From Acanthochromis polyacanthus (Eukaryota; Chordata; Actinopteri; Pomacentridae), in contig NC_067132.1 of the NCBI RefSeq assembly GCF_021347895.1, positions 15,296,023 to 15,360,022 on the forward strand: a stretch of 64,000 bases of DNA, read 5' to 3'. A program made the translations under genes and the position numbers. Shown here piece after piece: positions 23,201-36,500 of the stretch. How positions within the stretch are numbered: the first letter of the stretch is position 1; each line of letters opens with the position of its first letter. Below the pieces are notes generated by a model that was not told where the DNA came from, made no database searches, and saw only the letters and a program-made list of their open reading frames with translations.

Positions 23201-26200
23201 TCCATCCATCCATCCATCCTCTATACACCGCTTTATCCTCATTAGGTCGCAGGGGGTGCTGGAGCCTATCCCAGCTGACTTGGGCGAAGGCAGGCGACAC
23301 CTTGGACAGGTCGCCAGTCTGTCACAGGGCTACATATACAGATAAACAAGCACACTCACATTCACACCTACGGGCAATTTAGAGTTACCAATTAACCTTT
23401 GCATATTTTTGGACTGTGGGAGGAAGCCGGAGTACCCGGAGAAAACCCACGCATGCACAGGGAGAACATGCAAACTCCATGCAGAAAGATCCCAGGCCCA
23501 CCCCGGGATTCGAACTGGAATCTTCTTGCTACAAGGCGAAAGTGCTAACCACTACGCCAGCCCACTCAGATGATCAGTCAGGACAAAATATAATCCACAT
23601 TTTTACTCACACACTTGCTGTAAACATGCATGCTTTGACATATAGAACAAGAAGCTACCTTGTTCCTTCCAGTCACCATCACCATGAGTTGCATTATCCC
23701 AGTTTTTCATCATTCGCTTTCTGTTGTGATCTGGTGACTCACGCACACACGTTCCTGCATTTGTTTTTTTTCTCCTCTGTTGCTTTCAGTTGACCTAGCT
23801 CCAGAGGGAAAAAAAAGGATTGGAGTGGAAAAAAATGGAATGATTGCGTAAATGGATGGACTATTTTCAGATAGAAAAGAAACAAGAGACGGGAAAGTGT
23901 GTGTGGTGGTGGTGACGAGGGGGTGTTAAGGAGGAGGCGTGGGTGAGGGGCAAATGATAGAGACAGGAGGAGACAGAGAATGTGACGAGGTTGGAGGCTG
24001 GAAACAAAGGAAAAGAAATGAGGGGAAAAGGGAGGAGAAAGAGGAACTATGGCAGTGGAAGACAGAAAGGGAAGTGTTTCTGTGAATGGCTGCTGGCTTT
24101 TTTAGTTTATTTCCTACTGCAGAAGTACTGCTATTTTGCACGGGTTCTGCTGTTGCTAAAAGTAGCAGCTGTTTCACCACTGTTTAACAGAATGGACCTG
24201 TAGGATTTGTTTGACTATTTCCTCCATCTTCACCAGAGATTGTCACGCAGCTTGACTTGTTGTAGACAGTATATGTACGATAAGAATGCATTGCACGTCT
24301 GTTGTTTGTTTAGTAATAAAACTAACTGAGATGTGCTGTAATATTAATGTGATGCACTCTATTTCTCTATGGTTTGCCTCTTTTTTTTCTCTCACTTTTG
24401 CCCACTTCTTCTGATTTTGACCATTACTTAATATTTTTCCTCACCACTCTTCAATGATACAGTTGTTACACCTAAAGCACACAAAGACAAACACACACAT
24501 CCACATAAGCCCCCCACTAACAAATGAGTTTACCATGGTCATAACCTACACAGGGCTCATTATCATAGATTGCAGGCCTTTTCATAAAGCTGAGACCACT
24601 GGTGACGGATTACTAACGGGATGGACACACACACACATACGCACACTCACACACATCGTGGTCCGTAATGAGACCTTATTCTGGACACCCAGCCCAGCTG
24701 CCTGTAAATTACAGCCGCCACTCTACCATACATACTTAATCAGCTAATGTTGTTTTATTCCTTATTATTAATTTGCTCCTGTTTCTGATTTATCTAAAGC
24801 TCTCTGCATCACACCAATATTTTGTCTCCTTTACAGTTCACAGAGGCAGCGAAAGAGAAAGCTGTGTGCTTATTCATGTACTTAGGGGATTGCATCTGTA
24901 ATGAATTGACTGGCTGTTTAGGCATACATAACACAGCCTACTACTCACCTTAATAATGTAAGCAGGTCGTAACTCCTGCTAACCCAAGGGTATATAAGGC
25001 ATGCGTACACACACGCACAATCACATCCCCTAACACACACAGCCTACCTATATTAGCCACTGACCTCTACGTTTTCCAGGTCCTCTCATTGGCACATTGC
25101 AGCAGCATTGGAATCTGAATGTTTTATGATAGGGGGGGAAATGTGTGTGTGTGAATGTGTAATTGTGTGTTGTATGTGAATTGTTGACAGATTCATACTC
25201 ATAGCCAGCCTGTGCCTATTCACACTTTGGCTTTTTATATTATTCTCATATAGAGCAGTAATGGTGCACTTGTATGCGATACATTATACAATACACGCCA
25301 TCATTTAGAAAAGATCTTCACGCTGAAATCAGAAGGTTAAGTTGAATTACAGTCAGTCAGTTTTATAAAACACCTTCTTGTCGTCATTGTTTCAGACATG
25401 ATGTACCTGAATGGAAACTAAATTAGTTTTCATGAAGTTCATTGTACAGTGAAATCAAGAATGAGGTGGGAGAGCTGTTTCTCTATCATTTGTGGTACGC
25501 TCTATTTAAAACCAGTGTCCTAAAAAGCAGCTTGTTCACTTGTCAGACATAAACACAACCAGTCTGCCAGCAATATGCATCAAATATTAACATCACATTT
25601 AATGGACTGAATTTCATCTTTCCATGCGCACCAGTTTCTCTTTTGGATATACTTTCATGTGTATATTTGGGTTACTATTTGCCTACCCTATATTCTGCAT
25701 ACTGTACATACAAACACACACTTAACATATGCATAATTGAAAAACACACACACGCTCCTACTCAAAGCACACACACAAACAGACACACGTATACTCACAC
25801 AGGGCTATGTGTTGACCTGTGAGTCATTGCTGTCAGCATTGATTTCCTTTTCCCAGAGTGACCCCTGTCACCAAAGCGATAGAGTGGCCGATATTTCACC
25901 AGGACTGCTGGGTCTCTCTCTTTCCGCCAAGCCTCCTGTCCTTCTCTTCCTGTATGTCTTTTTCTTTATCTTCCCGTTTCTCTTTTCATCTCTTATCTAT
26001 GCCTCATGCCATTGTCTGTTTGCTTTTCTCTTTTTAATAGTCCACTTAATGAAAATGTTGGACAACTGTTAACTTTTCTCTCGAGCTCAGTTCAATGATG
26101 TTTCTGCCACATTTTGATCTGTTTCACTGCTTTTTGAACTGACCTCACGATAACTACGTTGGAACGTATTTGTCACTCATCCTCAACAACTGTTCAGTCA

Positions 26201-28378
26201 GAAAAAGAGAGACACACAGAGTGAAAGGTGGACAGGGTGATGTCAAGTGCTTTTTGAGACCGAGGAATTGTTCTGTATAAGCAGAAGAGTGTGTGTGTGC
26301 GTGTGCGTGTCTTTGCCTGTGATTTTATATTCTTTATCAGTATCTCTTGTCTCCCTTGATTTCTCAAACTCCGTCTCTCTTTTCATTGTCCTCCTTTCAG
26401 AGCAAGTGACTCTCTCCACTAATATTTCATCAAATATATTCTATTTAAATCCCCAAAGAGGAAAGCCAAATTATTCAATCATTAGAGTAATCATATCTTT
26501 AATTTCATCTTTGATTCTTTCGTATATATTTGATTTTGTCAGCTTTTTGATTAGATTTTGCTTATTTGTATGCAGTTGTCCTTGTTTTGAAAATGAGCAA
26601 AATAGAAAGCAGGGATTTTTTTTCTTGACCCTCCAATAGTTTATTTATGCAGTTGCACTTTGTATATTAATGTCTTCAGCCCTTTTCCAGTGATAGTATG
26701 ATGATGTTGCTGTGGTCAACAAGATGCAAATTCGTAGCAATTTGTCAGGGGTGACACACTTCACACCTTGACTCCAGGGGCTGTCAAATTTCATAACATT
26801 TTACAGCACCTTGGAAAATCAATTTCTACTAAAGTATTTTCCTTTACTAGGCAGTGACTAATTAATAAATAGAGCTGTGTTGTAGTGAAACCGTATCTCT
26901 GTTAAGATTGTTAAGGGTAAGTTTGGAAAAGCTTCAGCTTGTCATGTCATGCAATTTAGGTCACACCATTTGGTATTTTACTTACTGTTATATAACTACA
27001 CTTCATTAAAACAATTTTGGAGCGGTACACAGCGGTACCTATAGCTTTGATTTTTTGCTCGATAACCAGGGTGTCTCCCTGTGGAGATTTGTACAGTTTT
27101 TCTGATCCCAGTTCTCTCTCCTATAGGTGTCTGAAGTTAATCTGAAGACTTTGTTGCTGGATGAGCTTATGGGACCAATGGTTCACATCCCACACAGGTA
27201 TGTAGAGTGTGGCTAATTTCTAATGATTATTAGTTACTCACCTTCCCTCCGCATCAATGAGGTATTTTTTCTCTCAGAAAAAGTTTGCTCTTTACTGAAA
27301 TAACTAATAACTTTATGAATCAACCACACACACTCACTCACATATCCAGGTGCCTCACTGTGGAGAAAAGAAATGGAGTTGGCCTTAGGGACTCTGTCTA
27401 TCCTTAGGGAGGATGAGCTCCTTAGGGAGTCACTGCAACACCACTGTCCCCATGGCAATATGCAAATCCCTATATGATATTTCCCACCATGCAGTGCTTG
27501 GAGGCCCCTAAAGACTTGTTCTGTTTCTGCTTTAGACCTTTCTGGAAAGACAGGTTTTTATTTTAAGTTTTACACATTTTGACAAAACTAATGAAAGAAG
27601 TGTCTTCTGAATTGAAATCTTCATGCTCATACATATTTACCCATTCCACAGTTTCCCTTCACTAGCAAGACACCTGGACTCACAAGTCTGGGATGAGGTT
27701 TGATGTGTGAATGATTTGAGTGCCGCATTTTGGCAGATACAAATAAAACATTTAAATCAACAGACCCCATGCCACTACTGTATGCTTCAATATTATTTCT
27801 TTATATTTTCATGTTTTATAGATATCTTGTGCTAATAAGTAAAAGATTCCTGACAAATGCTTGACACTGTATAAATCAGTTAATTTCCAAACATAGGAAT
27901 AGTAGTGCAGTCAATTTTTTTTTTTTTTAAAGCTGTCACATGAAAACTAAAAACACATCCAAATATGGTCAAAAGTAACAGTCAGTAGTTTGACAGCCTG
28001 CAGTGCAGCCAATTAAAGCACCCAGCCAAGCAGAAATCAGTGGTCTGGCACAATGTGGCACAGTTGAGTTTGTGGCTGAACAGGGTTTCTTTGCCATTCC
28101 TGTAAAAGGCACTGAAGGGCGTGATGGATCCTCACTCAGCGCTCTCGCTGTCAGAGATGTGGGGATTTGCATCACACCTTGAGCGTTTTAAATGGCTGCA
28201 CATATAATAATAAAAAAAATGAAATAAATGAAATGAGTAAATCAGGTCTCATGAAATGAAATGACAGGCAGGTTGAAACAGCGGGTGAGTGTGTGTGTTT
28301 CTTGCCACCAGCGTCAACATTAAACACATCAGATTGAAGCCACCCTCCAGGGTAGCATCACTCAGCCAGATGTGTGTG

Positions 28379-28419
<41 letters not shown>

Positions 28420-30529
28420 GTATGTGTGCGTGTACATGGTGAAACCTAAGCCTTTTATCTACTTTTCCGTTTCCTCTGTTTTTTTGTTTATCTACAAATT
28501 TATTTATATATTTCTGCTGAAATGGTGTCTCACACACACATTGATCTATCGATGTATTGATGTGTGAGTGGGTGTCAGTTTTTTTTATTTTCCATCTCCC
28601 CCATTTTTTTTTAATTATTTCCCTTAGTATAATCTCCTGCAGAGTTTTTTATTTTTTATTTTTTACACTTGAGTTAACTTGAGTGCTGTTTTCCTTTGCC
28701 AAAAGCAGTCAAATGCTGAAAGTTAGTTAGGTGTGGAAAAAAAAAGAAAGCTTTGACAGAATATCCTGATTCTCATTTGGGAAAGGTAGAAACTTAACTT
28801 ATTTCACACTCAGGCAGTATCCCTTAGTGTAACTGCTCTAATTCAGAACTCCAAACTTTTCTCTGTTAACAGAAGTGATAAGATATTTAGGCTTTAAGAG
28901 ACTGGAGGTTCATCATTGATACATTATTATTTTCCTCGTGGCTTTGCTTTTTTTTTTTCTATTGTCCAGCTGTTTTTCTGACAGTCTCCAGACACTTCCC
29001 TTACCGTTTTCTTCTTTGCACTGACAGTAGTACTGTAGATGCTACATTACTTTCTACCTCTGTCTCTCTCTCTTGCCTCTGTTTCTTTTTTCTGCCTACC
29101 TCTCTCCCCCACTTCTCTCTCAGGACGGGAGGAGGATATGTCTCTTTTTCTCCATATTGACTTTCCCAGGTCAGGCTCCTCTTCTCCTATTAGGCCAAGC
29201 TAACTGATCAATACGCAGGCCTGGTGGGCTGCAGTGTGGACATGTAGACAGGCACACACAGCAGGCTGTGCCCCGGCCAAGTGCCACACTCATTAACAAG
29301 CACACACACATGCACACACACGCACACAGAAAAAGCTTGTATACACATGCATCCACTCATTCACACACTCTCATGAATATAAACTAATATATTTTTTATC
29401 AATATTTACACCAAATTTATCATGATACAACTTATAGTGTCCTACAAGCCCACAATCTGTCATAAAAAAGTCGCAAATCTTAACAAAACTAATCTAATGT
29501 CTCACTTGACAAGTCAGTCATGCCTAAATCTTCATCCACTTGGTTGCTTTTCTGTCAAATACGGAGCAACAAGAAACTCCTCCTCCCCTCTCAAATCTTC
29601 TCCTTTTTTCTCCTCCCCTGCTGTTCTCCCAGCTGGTGAGTTGTGACATCTGCAGTGCTGCGACATGGATAAGCAGCTGCCAGAGATGGAGCCAGGGAGG
29701 GAAGAGGGGAACGATGGAGAGAAGACAATGCAGGAGAGAAGTGAAGAAGGAGGAGGGGGGTTGCCTTAGGAAGGAGTGAGGAGATGCTGACAACCAGCAA
29801 CAGTTAGACGTACAGCGGGGGGAAGACACGGTCGCGTGTGCGCGTGCTTGTAAAATCTGTCTACGTCTGCGAGTGAACCGGTGTGGGCATATGTGCATAT
29901 GTGTCTGTGCATGGCAGCGTGCCAGGCGGTGCCATCTGGCTGCTTGACAGAGCTCTTCTCATTAACAGGGAGGTTAATTGCTGTGGCAGCACCCAGGCTG
30001 TGTCAAACATCACCCTGGGGACGTGGCGGCAACAGACTATCTGCATGTTTGTGTGCGTGCATGCACCAACATGTGTGCGTTTGTGTGATTAAGCATAAAA
30101 CGCGGCGCTGGAAACCCCAGAAGTCTTATCTGAACATAAAACTGGTTAACAGCAACCTGCAGTGTATGAGCCCTGACACGTGAGGAAGGTAGCATAAGGG
30201 ACCTGTGCCCTGTGTGGGTGTGTGTGTGGGTGTGCGCTTTTGCATGCATGCCAGTCTACATGCATGTTTATATTAGTCTTATGAATTATGCCTTGTTGCT
30301 GTAATGATGTAGAAAGAATTGGGTTTACGGAGCCAATGTCTATAGCCCTGAGGGCAAACACATATACACGCTCACACACACCCACATGCACACAGGGTGG
30401 GGGGAAGTGGTGGCAATTTGCATGTTATTACTGCATATTCATGACTAATTTTGTTAGCCTTGCTTAATAGGCCTGAGTGACAGCTTGAGAAATCGAGAGC
30501 CTGCTTTAATATCACACACACTCATGGTG

Positions 30530-30589
<60 letters not shown>

Positions 30590-33500
30590 TCTCTTCAGTC
30601 AAATTCTCTCACCCTGCTGTCTGTCCACACGGTAATCATAACAACACTTAAGGCTTTAAATAGGAATTCCCTGTTCATCTGTTGGTTTTGACATTGTGTC
30701 ATTTGTTTTGCACGAGTATCATATATAACACTATAGTAAGTTATATAGCCGCATTTGTTACATGCATAATCATGACCTACAATAATATGCACACACATCC
30801 ACACACCCCACGAATGGCATGAATAAATTTGCATTCTGACTTGTTGCAGATAGAATTTCCCGCATGTTTCCGTATTTATTTTCCCAAAAGAAGTTCGAAA
30901 TGTTTGAAATTCAGCATCTTGCTCTTGTAAATTAATTCAGTTTCATCCATTAATGGTGCAGAAAATAGAAGCTTATGTACCATTAAGTAATACAAATGGT
31001 GCTTATTTTATTTTTTTAAATCTTTGTTGACTGCATATTAGGTTGTTGTGCGTGCATTTGTGTGTTTTTAGAACGAGTCCTTCGCAAAGTCAAAACGATG
31101 TTCCTTATCTCAGCCAGTGAGTGTTTTCTGTAGTACACGTATGCATGTATGCACTCAAATACACACACACACATAGCACTCTAAACCCGCTGCCCCACTG
31201 TGCAGGTGAAAATAAGGATGAAATTGGCTGCAGTTGCTTTTCGTTCAAAACCCTCTTTCGATTTTCAACTTGTCCCCATTTCAGGACATTCGTTTCCAAA
31301 GCATCTCTCCTAAATTTGGGGTTATTTAAGCATTTTTCCACCAAACTGACAAGAAAATAAGTTTTGAAATTGCTAATATTCAGACCAAGCTCTTGCCCGC
31401 TATTTAAAAGGCCCTAAAATAATGAGAAAAATTGTGTCATAATGCAGCTGTAGAAGATGTCGTCCTTGGTTATAGTTGTAGTTTATGAAAGTGAAATCTG
31501 TATTCTATCCTACTTTTTGGAAAAGAATGCCTTTCTCTCCACATTTATGTACATGCATAGGCTCCTGTACATGCTTAGGAGGAGACATAGATTTCATACA
31601 TTTGTGCTCTGAACAGTGATAATTCAACACTAAGGAACGCTGTAGTTAGAATGGATTTTTTAAAAAGAAAAGAAACATCAAGTGAATTAATAGCAGAGCA
31701 GTGCATACACTTTCACATTCTCTTATAGACACAGAAACAGAATATACTCTAAAGTCAGTATTTCACATTCTCCTCTGTGGCTTTTACTCCATTTGACTGA
31801 AAAGTTGTTTTTTTTTTTTTTCCTGAAGTGAAAGATTTAACTCTCAGCGCTCTCTATCCACTCACATGTCACTTTTGTCAAATCTTGCCTTTCCGTCTCT
31901 GCTTGGTGCGAAAGTGTAGACACGCTTGATCAAATGTGAGTTTAACATTTTTAATCTGCGCAAAGTTTCATCAGAATAGCTCATCTCATGAGGCTGGTAA
32001 ATATGAAATTGTGTGTGTGTGTCTTTGTACGTGCCTGTGTGTTTGTGAATAGTACCACACAGTACGTATGATCTGTATTTTTTTCCCTCTTTCCATCTTG
32101 GGTGTGTGACAGCTGTCACTGGTGACTCAGAAAGGTGTCTGGGCAGAGTTAACGTATTTTCACCGCTGGGAAACAGACACACACACACTCACAGATAGAC
32201 ACATATCAGCTCTAGCTGCTGTCACCTAGCACAAATTTCAACAGGCTCAGCATCTCTTTCCTGCTTTTGAATTAGATTTTTTTGAATCACATTTTACCCT
32301 TTATGCACACACTGTATGCTGTTCACATATTGCTTATTTGTTATTTTACTATTTTATTAGAATGGATTAAAGTAGGTAATTAATCATTTTAATTAACAAT
32401 CAAGGTTGGTTTAAGGTTTGACTTGTGTATTATTTATGTGATTAATACAGTTTACCGGTTTAAAGACTGGCTATGAAAACAATGATGTACACAGCAATTG
32501 CTCTGTTAAAATTTTTATGTATAGTGTATTTAAATGATATAAGGATATCAGGTTTTCGCCTCTGTAATTTAATTATACATGCACTGGAAACAATACTTGT
32601 GGATGCCGTTTGTCAGCCACTTGTGTAGTAGTATGCTCCAGCATTATGTTACAGTCCATATGCACTTAAACATGACCAGATGTATTTCACTAATGTAAGA
32701 ATTTCTGTTGTTCATCTTTTAATCTGTTTTTTTTTTTTGTCATCTGTCATCCTTTCCCTCCTTTCTCCCTTTTTCTTCTGTAGCACTGGTTCCTTGGTCC
32801 AGATTGCATCAGAGTCAGAAGACCTTGAAATCCAGTTGCAAACCAAGGACATAGTCATCTCTGAACTTGGGGGGGAACTCAGAGAGAATTTACAGCAAAA
32901 TCAAAAGGTAATTGACTCACCTTGTCCTTATTTGAGCACATTACCGTCAATGAACCATCAGTACCACACCACAAAACTGTAAGACATTATGTCCAGCAGT
33001 AAAACTTTTTGTGAACCAACCTGCCTATTGGTCAAGATATATATTTTTTTTTAAAAATCTTTCCTCTGTTTCCCAAATATACTTGAATACAGCATATTGA
33101 GATTCCTTATTTTAAACAACGTCAAGAAAAAGAAGTCTTATTATTTCGCAGAATTTTTTTGCTGCAGTTCTAAGATGGACTACACGATAAAGTGACTTGT
33201 TAAGGAGACTTTTTGCAGCTTGCTTATTATTGTTTAGAAGTCTGTCTGAGAAAAACAGAGAAGGAGAAGTCTTTTTTTTTTTTTTTACGATATTGGTTTG
33301 GCAGCTTTGCTACAAGCGCTCCATGTGCAGCCAGGTTTAACAGGAAGCCGTGGCGTGTGTGATGAATTACCAGCATATCTCAGAGCTCTGGGTAACAAAC
33401 ATGGCATCGCCGGCCGGGATTAAAAGGGAGAGTTTTTTACGGCCTTCCCACACCTCCTTACAGGGTGTCACTAAATTATACCCACTGCTGTTTTACTGTC

Positions 33501-36500
33501 TTCTGTGGCTTATGGTTAAGACACACGTAAACACACACAGACTTGCAGAAATGCACACACACCCACACCCACACACACACTTTTGCTTGTGGTAAGCCCA
33601 GGCTTGTTGGTTGTGTGTTGGCTGGTTACTATTTGTTTATGCAGCTTGTGAGTTGACTCATTTGCACTGCTGCTAATTAGTGGCTTGTGTGATTACAGAG
33701 CCTTAGAGAAACAAGTAGAAGAACTGGAGCTTGCTCTCTTAATCAAATTTTGTACAAATGTTGATATATATATTTTTTTAATTTTGTTTGTGTTTCTGTT
33801 TAACTAGTACGTCTGCCATGCAGATGCTCAAAAGGATCTGCTGACACAGTCTCACATACACACACAGAACATATTGCTTATTAGCACTGAGATGGAGCAT
33901 TAGCAAATTCGGTTATAGTTGTTTGTCCTTTCCAGTGCTCAGTTTGAATGAGTCTCCCATTTTTACTATCTGACAACAACGTAGACGACTAAAAACACTT
34001 CAGAATGTAAGACATCAGCTGCTCTTTTGGAAGGAAGATGTAACAATTTGATTTTGAAGACATACAAAAAACAATGTACCTAAGTTAAATTAGGATTATT
34101 GAGAGATGTTTATGAAGAGCATTTCTGGAACATAATAAAAACATCGGTCACTGATTGACTGTCAGTGATAATTCAACTCTCCCTCCTGCTAAACAGTCTT
34201 TCACATTTTACCTCCTTCATGGCTAAGACTGCAACACAGGTCCTGGAAAGTACTGAGAGGCTGGTGCACCTGCAGAGTGAGCTGTCTTGTCTGCAGCGTA
34301 TCCATAAAGACAACATGAAGGAGATTGCTGAGAAAGACATCTGCATCACCAAACTGCAAGCTAACATTCAGCTACTGAAACAAGAGGGGGCTGACACTCA
34401 CGCTCAGGTGTGTAGAGACTCGTGTATGAATTAGGATTTGCACACATGCACTTCCACATGTGCTCTAGATCTCGGACGTGTAAAATAGCTGTTCATGTAA
34501 ATTCACTCACTTTCTGTCAGTCACTTCAAACATCTTTTCCTTAACCTCCTTCCTCCTTTGCTGTCTTGCAGAATGTTGTCTCACAATGGACCTCCTTGAT
34601 GTTTCATATTAGTTTTTTAGATTACATGACTGGTACCTCATTTGTTCCACAGATTGCAGGGATGTGACTGCCTGCACATTTCTCCTTTTTCCTGTCTGAC
34701 TTTAGCTTTCCAAACTGAATGTGAGAACAAAGGAGCTGCAGGAGGAGTTGAAGGGAAAAGAGGAGAAATGGAGGCAATGCGAGGAGGAACAGAAAATGAA
34801 AGATGAAAAGGAGAGTGAAAAAGTAGAGGAGAGGAGAAGGCATGAGCGTCAGAAGAGAGAAGAGTGGATGAAGAGAGAGGAAGAGTGGAAGAAGAGGACT
34901 GAGGAGGATAGAAAGGCCTATACTGAAGCTGTGCAAAAGTGGGCTGAGAAGGAAGCTATTTTGAATTCTGAGGTGAGCATATTGTTGTACTTGATTGATT
35001 ATACCTAACCAAACTCCTCATCAGTGGCTTAAACTGTGTAAACTTAGTTGTAAAAATGAGCAGTTATTTTTTTTGGGGGGTGTTCTCTCCTTAATGTTCT
35101 TGAGATTAGAAAATATAACTTGAAATCAAAGGTGTGTAACAACTCGCATCACACACAGTAAAACACCTTCATCTACCACTAAAAGAATCACTCAGTTATC
35201 GGTATAATTTATACACTTAGAATAGACTTTCTATAGTTACTTTTCCATATTAAGATCCTGACTTAGTGTGTCAGCTTTAACTTATATTTTAGTGATGAAT
35301 CTTCATTAATTAACTGAACAGACTTAGTGTGTTTACATACAGCAGTACTGACGCAAATCTACTTGCTCGCATACACACACAGACACACTTACACAATCTT
35401 AAAAAAAACCCAACAAAACACTTCACCTTAATTCAGACCTCAGACACTCTCTACTCTCCTCCACCACCACATCCCCCCCTTCCTTCCATCCTGCCATCTC
35501 GCCACAACCGCTCCAAATTAATCTGCAAAATATTGATTTGAGGACCAAGGGGGTGGGGGGGTGGGGGCGCACGATTGCGGCCGCATATTAATACGAACGA
35601 GCCGGTCTTCGTCTCTCCTCTATACTTTAAGATCCTCATATCTTCATAATTGATTAATGTTCCTTTGTGAAGTGGGGATGAATAATACATTAGTGGGCCT
35701 GCTGCACCCTCAGGCTGATGAGAAAATGTTTAATTTCAGTAAATGTAGCACTCCTTCTCTCTTTCTCTCTCTTTCATTTTCCCTCTCTGGTTATTTGTGA
35801 GTGTTGGAGTGTGTTTGTGAGTTTTCACTTTTGAGTTGAAGACTAGAGGAGTGTTGTTGATTTGCTTTTTCGTGTTTACTGTCGGCTTTAAGCGCATGTT
35901 AAGCATCACAAACAAAAGGCAGCATCTGCATTTGCAAACATGAATGAATAAATTGGTGGAATGAGCTCAGTTTTGTTCTATTAACTGATATAACTTCAAG
36001 AGCTGTGTCACTTTACAAGCCGTTTGCCTTCACAAAGGAAATCATCCCTTTGGACATTTCTGCATATATTGCATCATTATGCACTGCAAACATCAGCTGC
36101 TATATTATCAGTCAGCAATCAGTGAGAACATGCAAATGTGCCATAAACCCACCTGATGGGAACAAGTAGCCTCCTCTACAGCCTGGATAGGTGCTGGGAG
36201 CTTGACATTTGTCACTCGCGCTGACTGGCACAGCCTGGCTCCACTCAGCTCATCTGGTTAACAATGCTAATTATGCTAATCAGAAGTCTAATGATGATGA
36301 TGAGGGCTTTAAGAGCTACGGCATAGCAGGCTTAGTGTGTGTGTGTGTGTGTGTGTTTGTGTGTGTTGGGGGAGTGTCTGGCACCTGATGGTGAGCATCT
36401 GTGTGTGTAGAATAGATAAACGATGGAGTGAACGCACACACGCAGACACCCACAGGTCTCACTTCATGCCTACTTAGCTTTGCTTCATTTTCATTTGAAC

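Larger units (their letters stand above)
12809..27126 (+). other. Intron 2 of the coiled-coil gene (14.3 kb)
   Basis: The largest intron found. It carries the 2.25-kb palindrome (13411-15656), a Tc1 element (21707-23121) and a SINE (23197-23562). It also has a purine-rich stretch (20275-20610) and short CA tracts (24470-24660, 25740-25800). Around 20090-20240 is an AT-rich block (aactaattagcttaattaaa) that looks like conserved regulatory DNA. I see no further exon. Confidence 0.7.
27198..32783 (+). other. Intron 3 of the coiled-coil gene
   Basis: Contains TG/CA microsatellites (28371-28435, 30532-30587), pyrimidine tracts near 29050-29130 and a purine-rich patch at 29690-29780. Two blocks look like conserved regulatory DNA: 27980-28200 and 30405-30510 (tttgcatgttattactgcat, cttgcttaataggcctgagt). 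No exon or transposon ends were seen. Confidence 0.65.

Noticed and set aside
23197..23562. Possible functional tRNA in the SINE head
   Set aside because: Only A- and B-box-like sequences are kept. There is no closed acceptor stem or complete cloverleaf.
34176..34197. Acceptor ctaaacag for exon 5
   Set aside because: Joining here to phase-0 exon 4 puts TAA in frame after nine codons. The later in-phase AGs are preferred.
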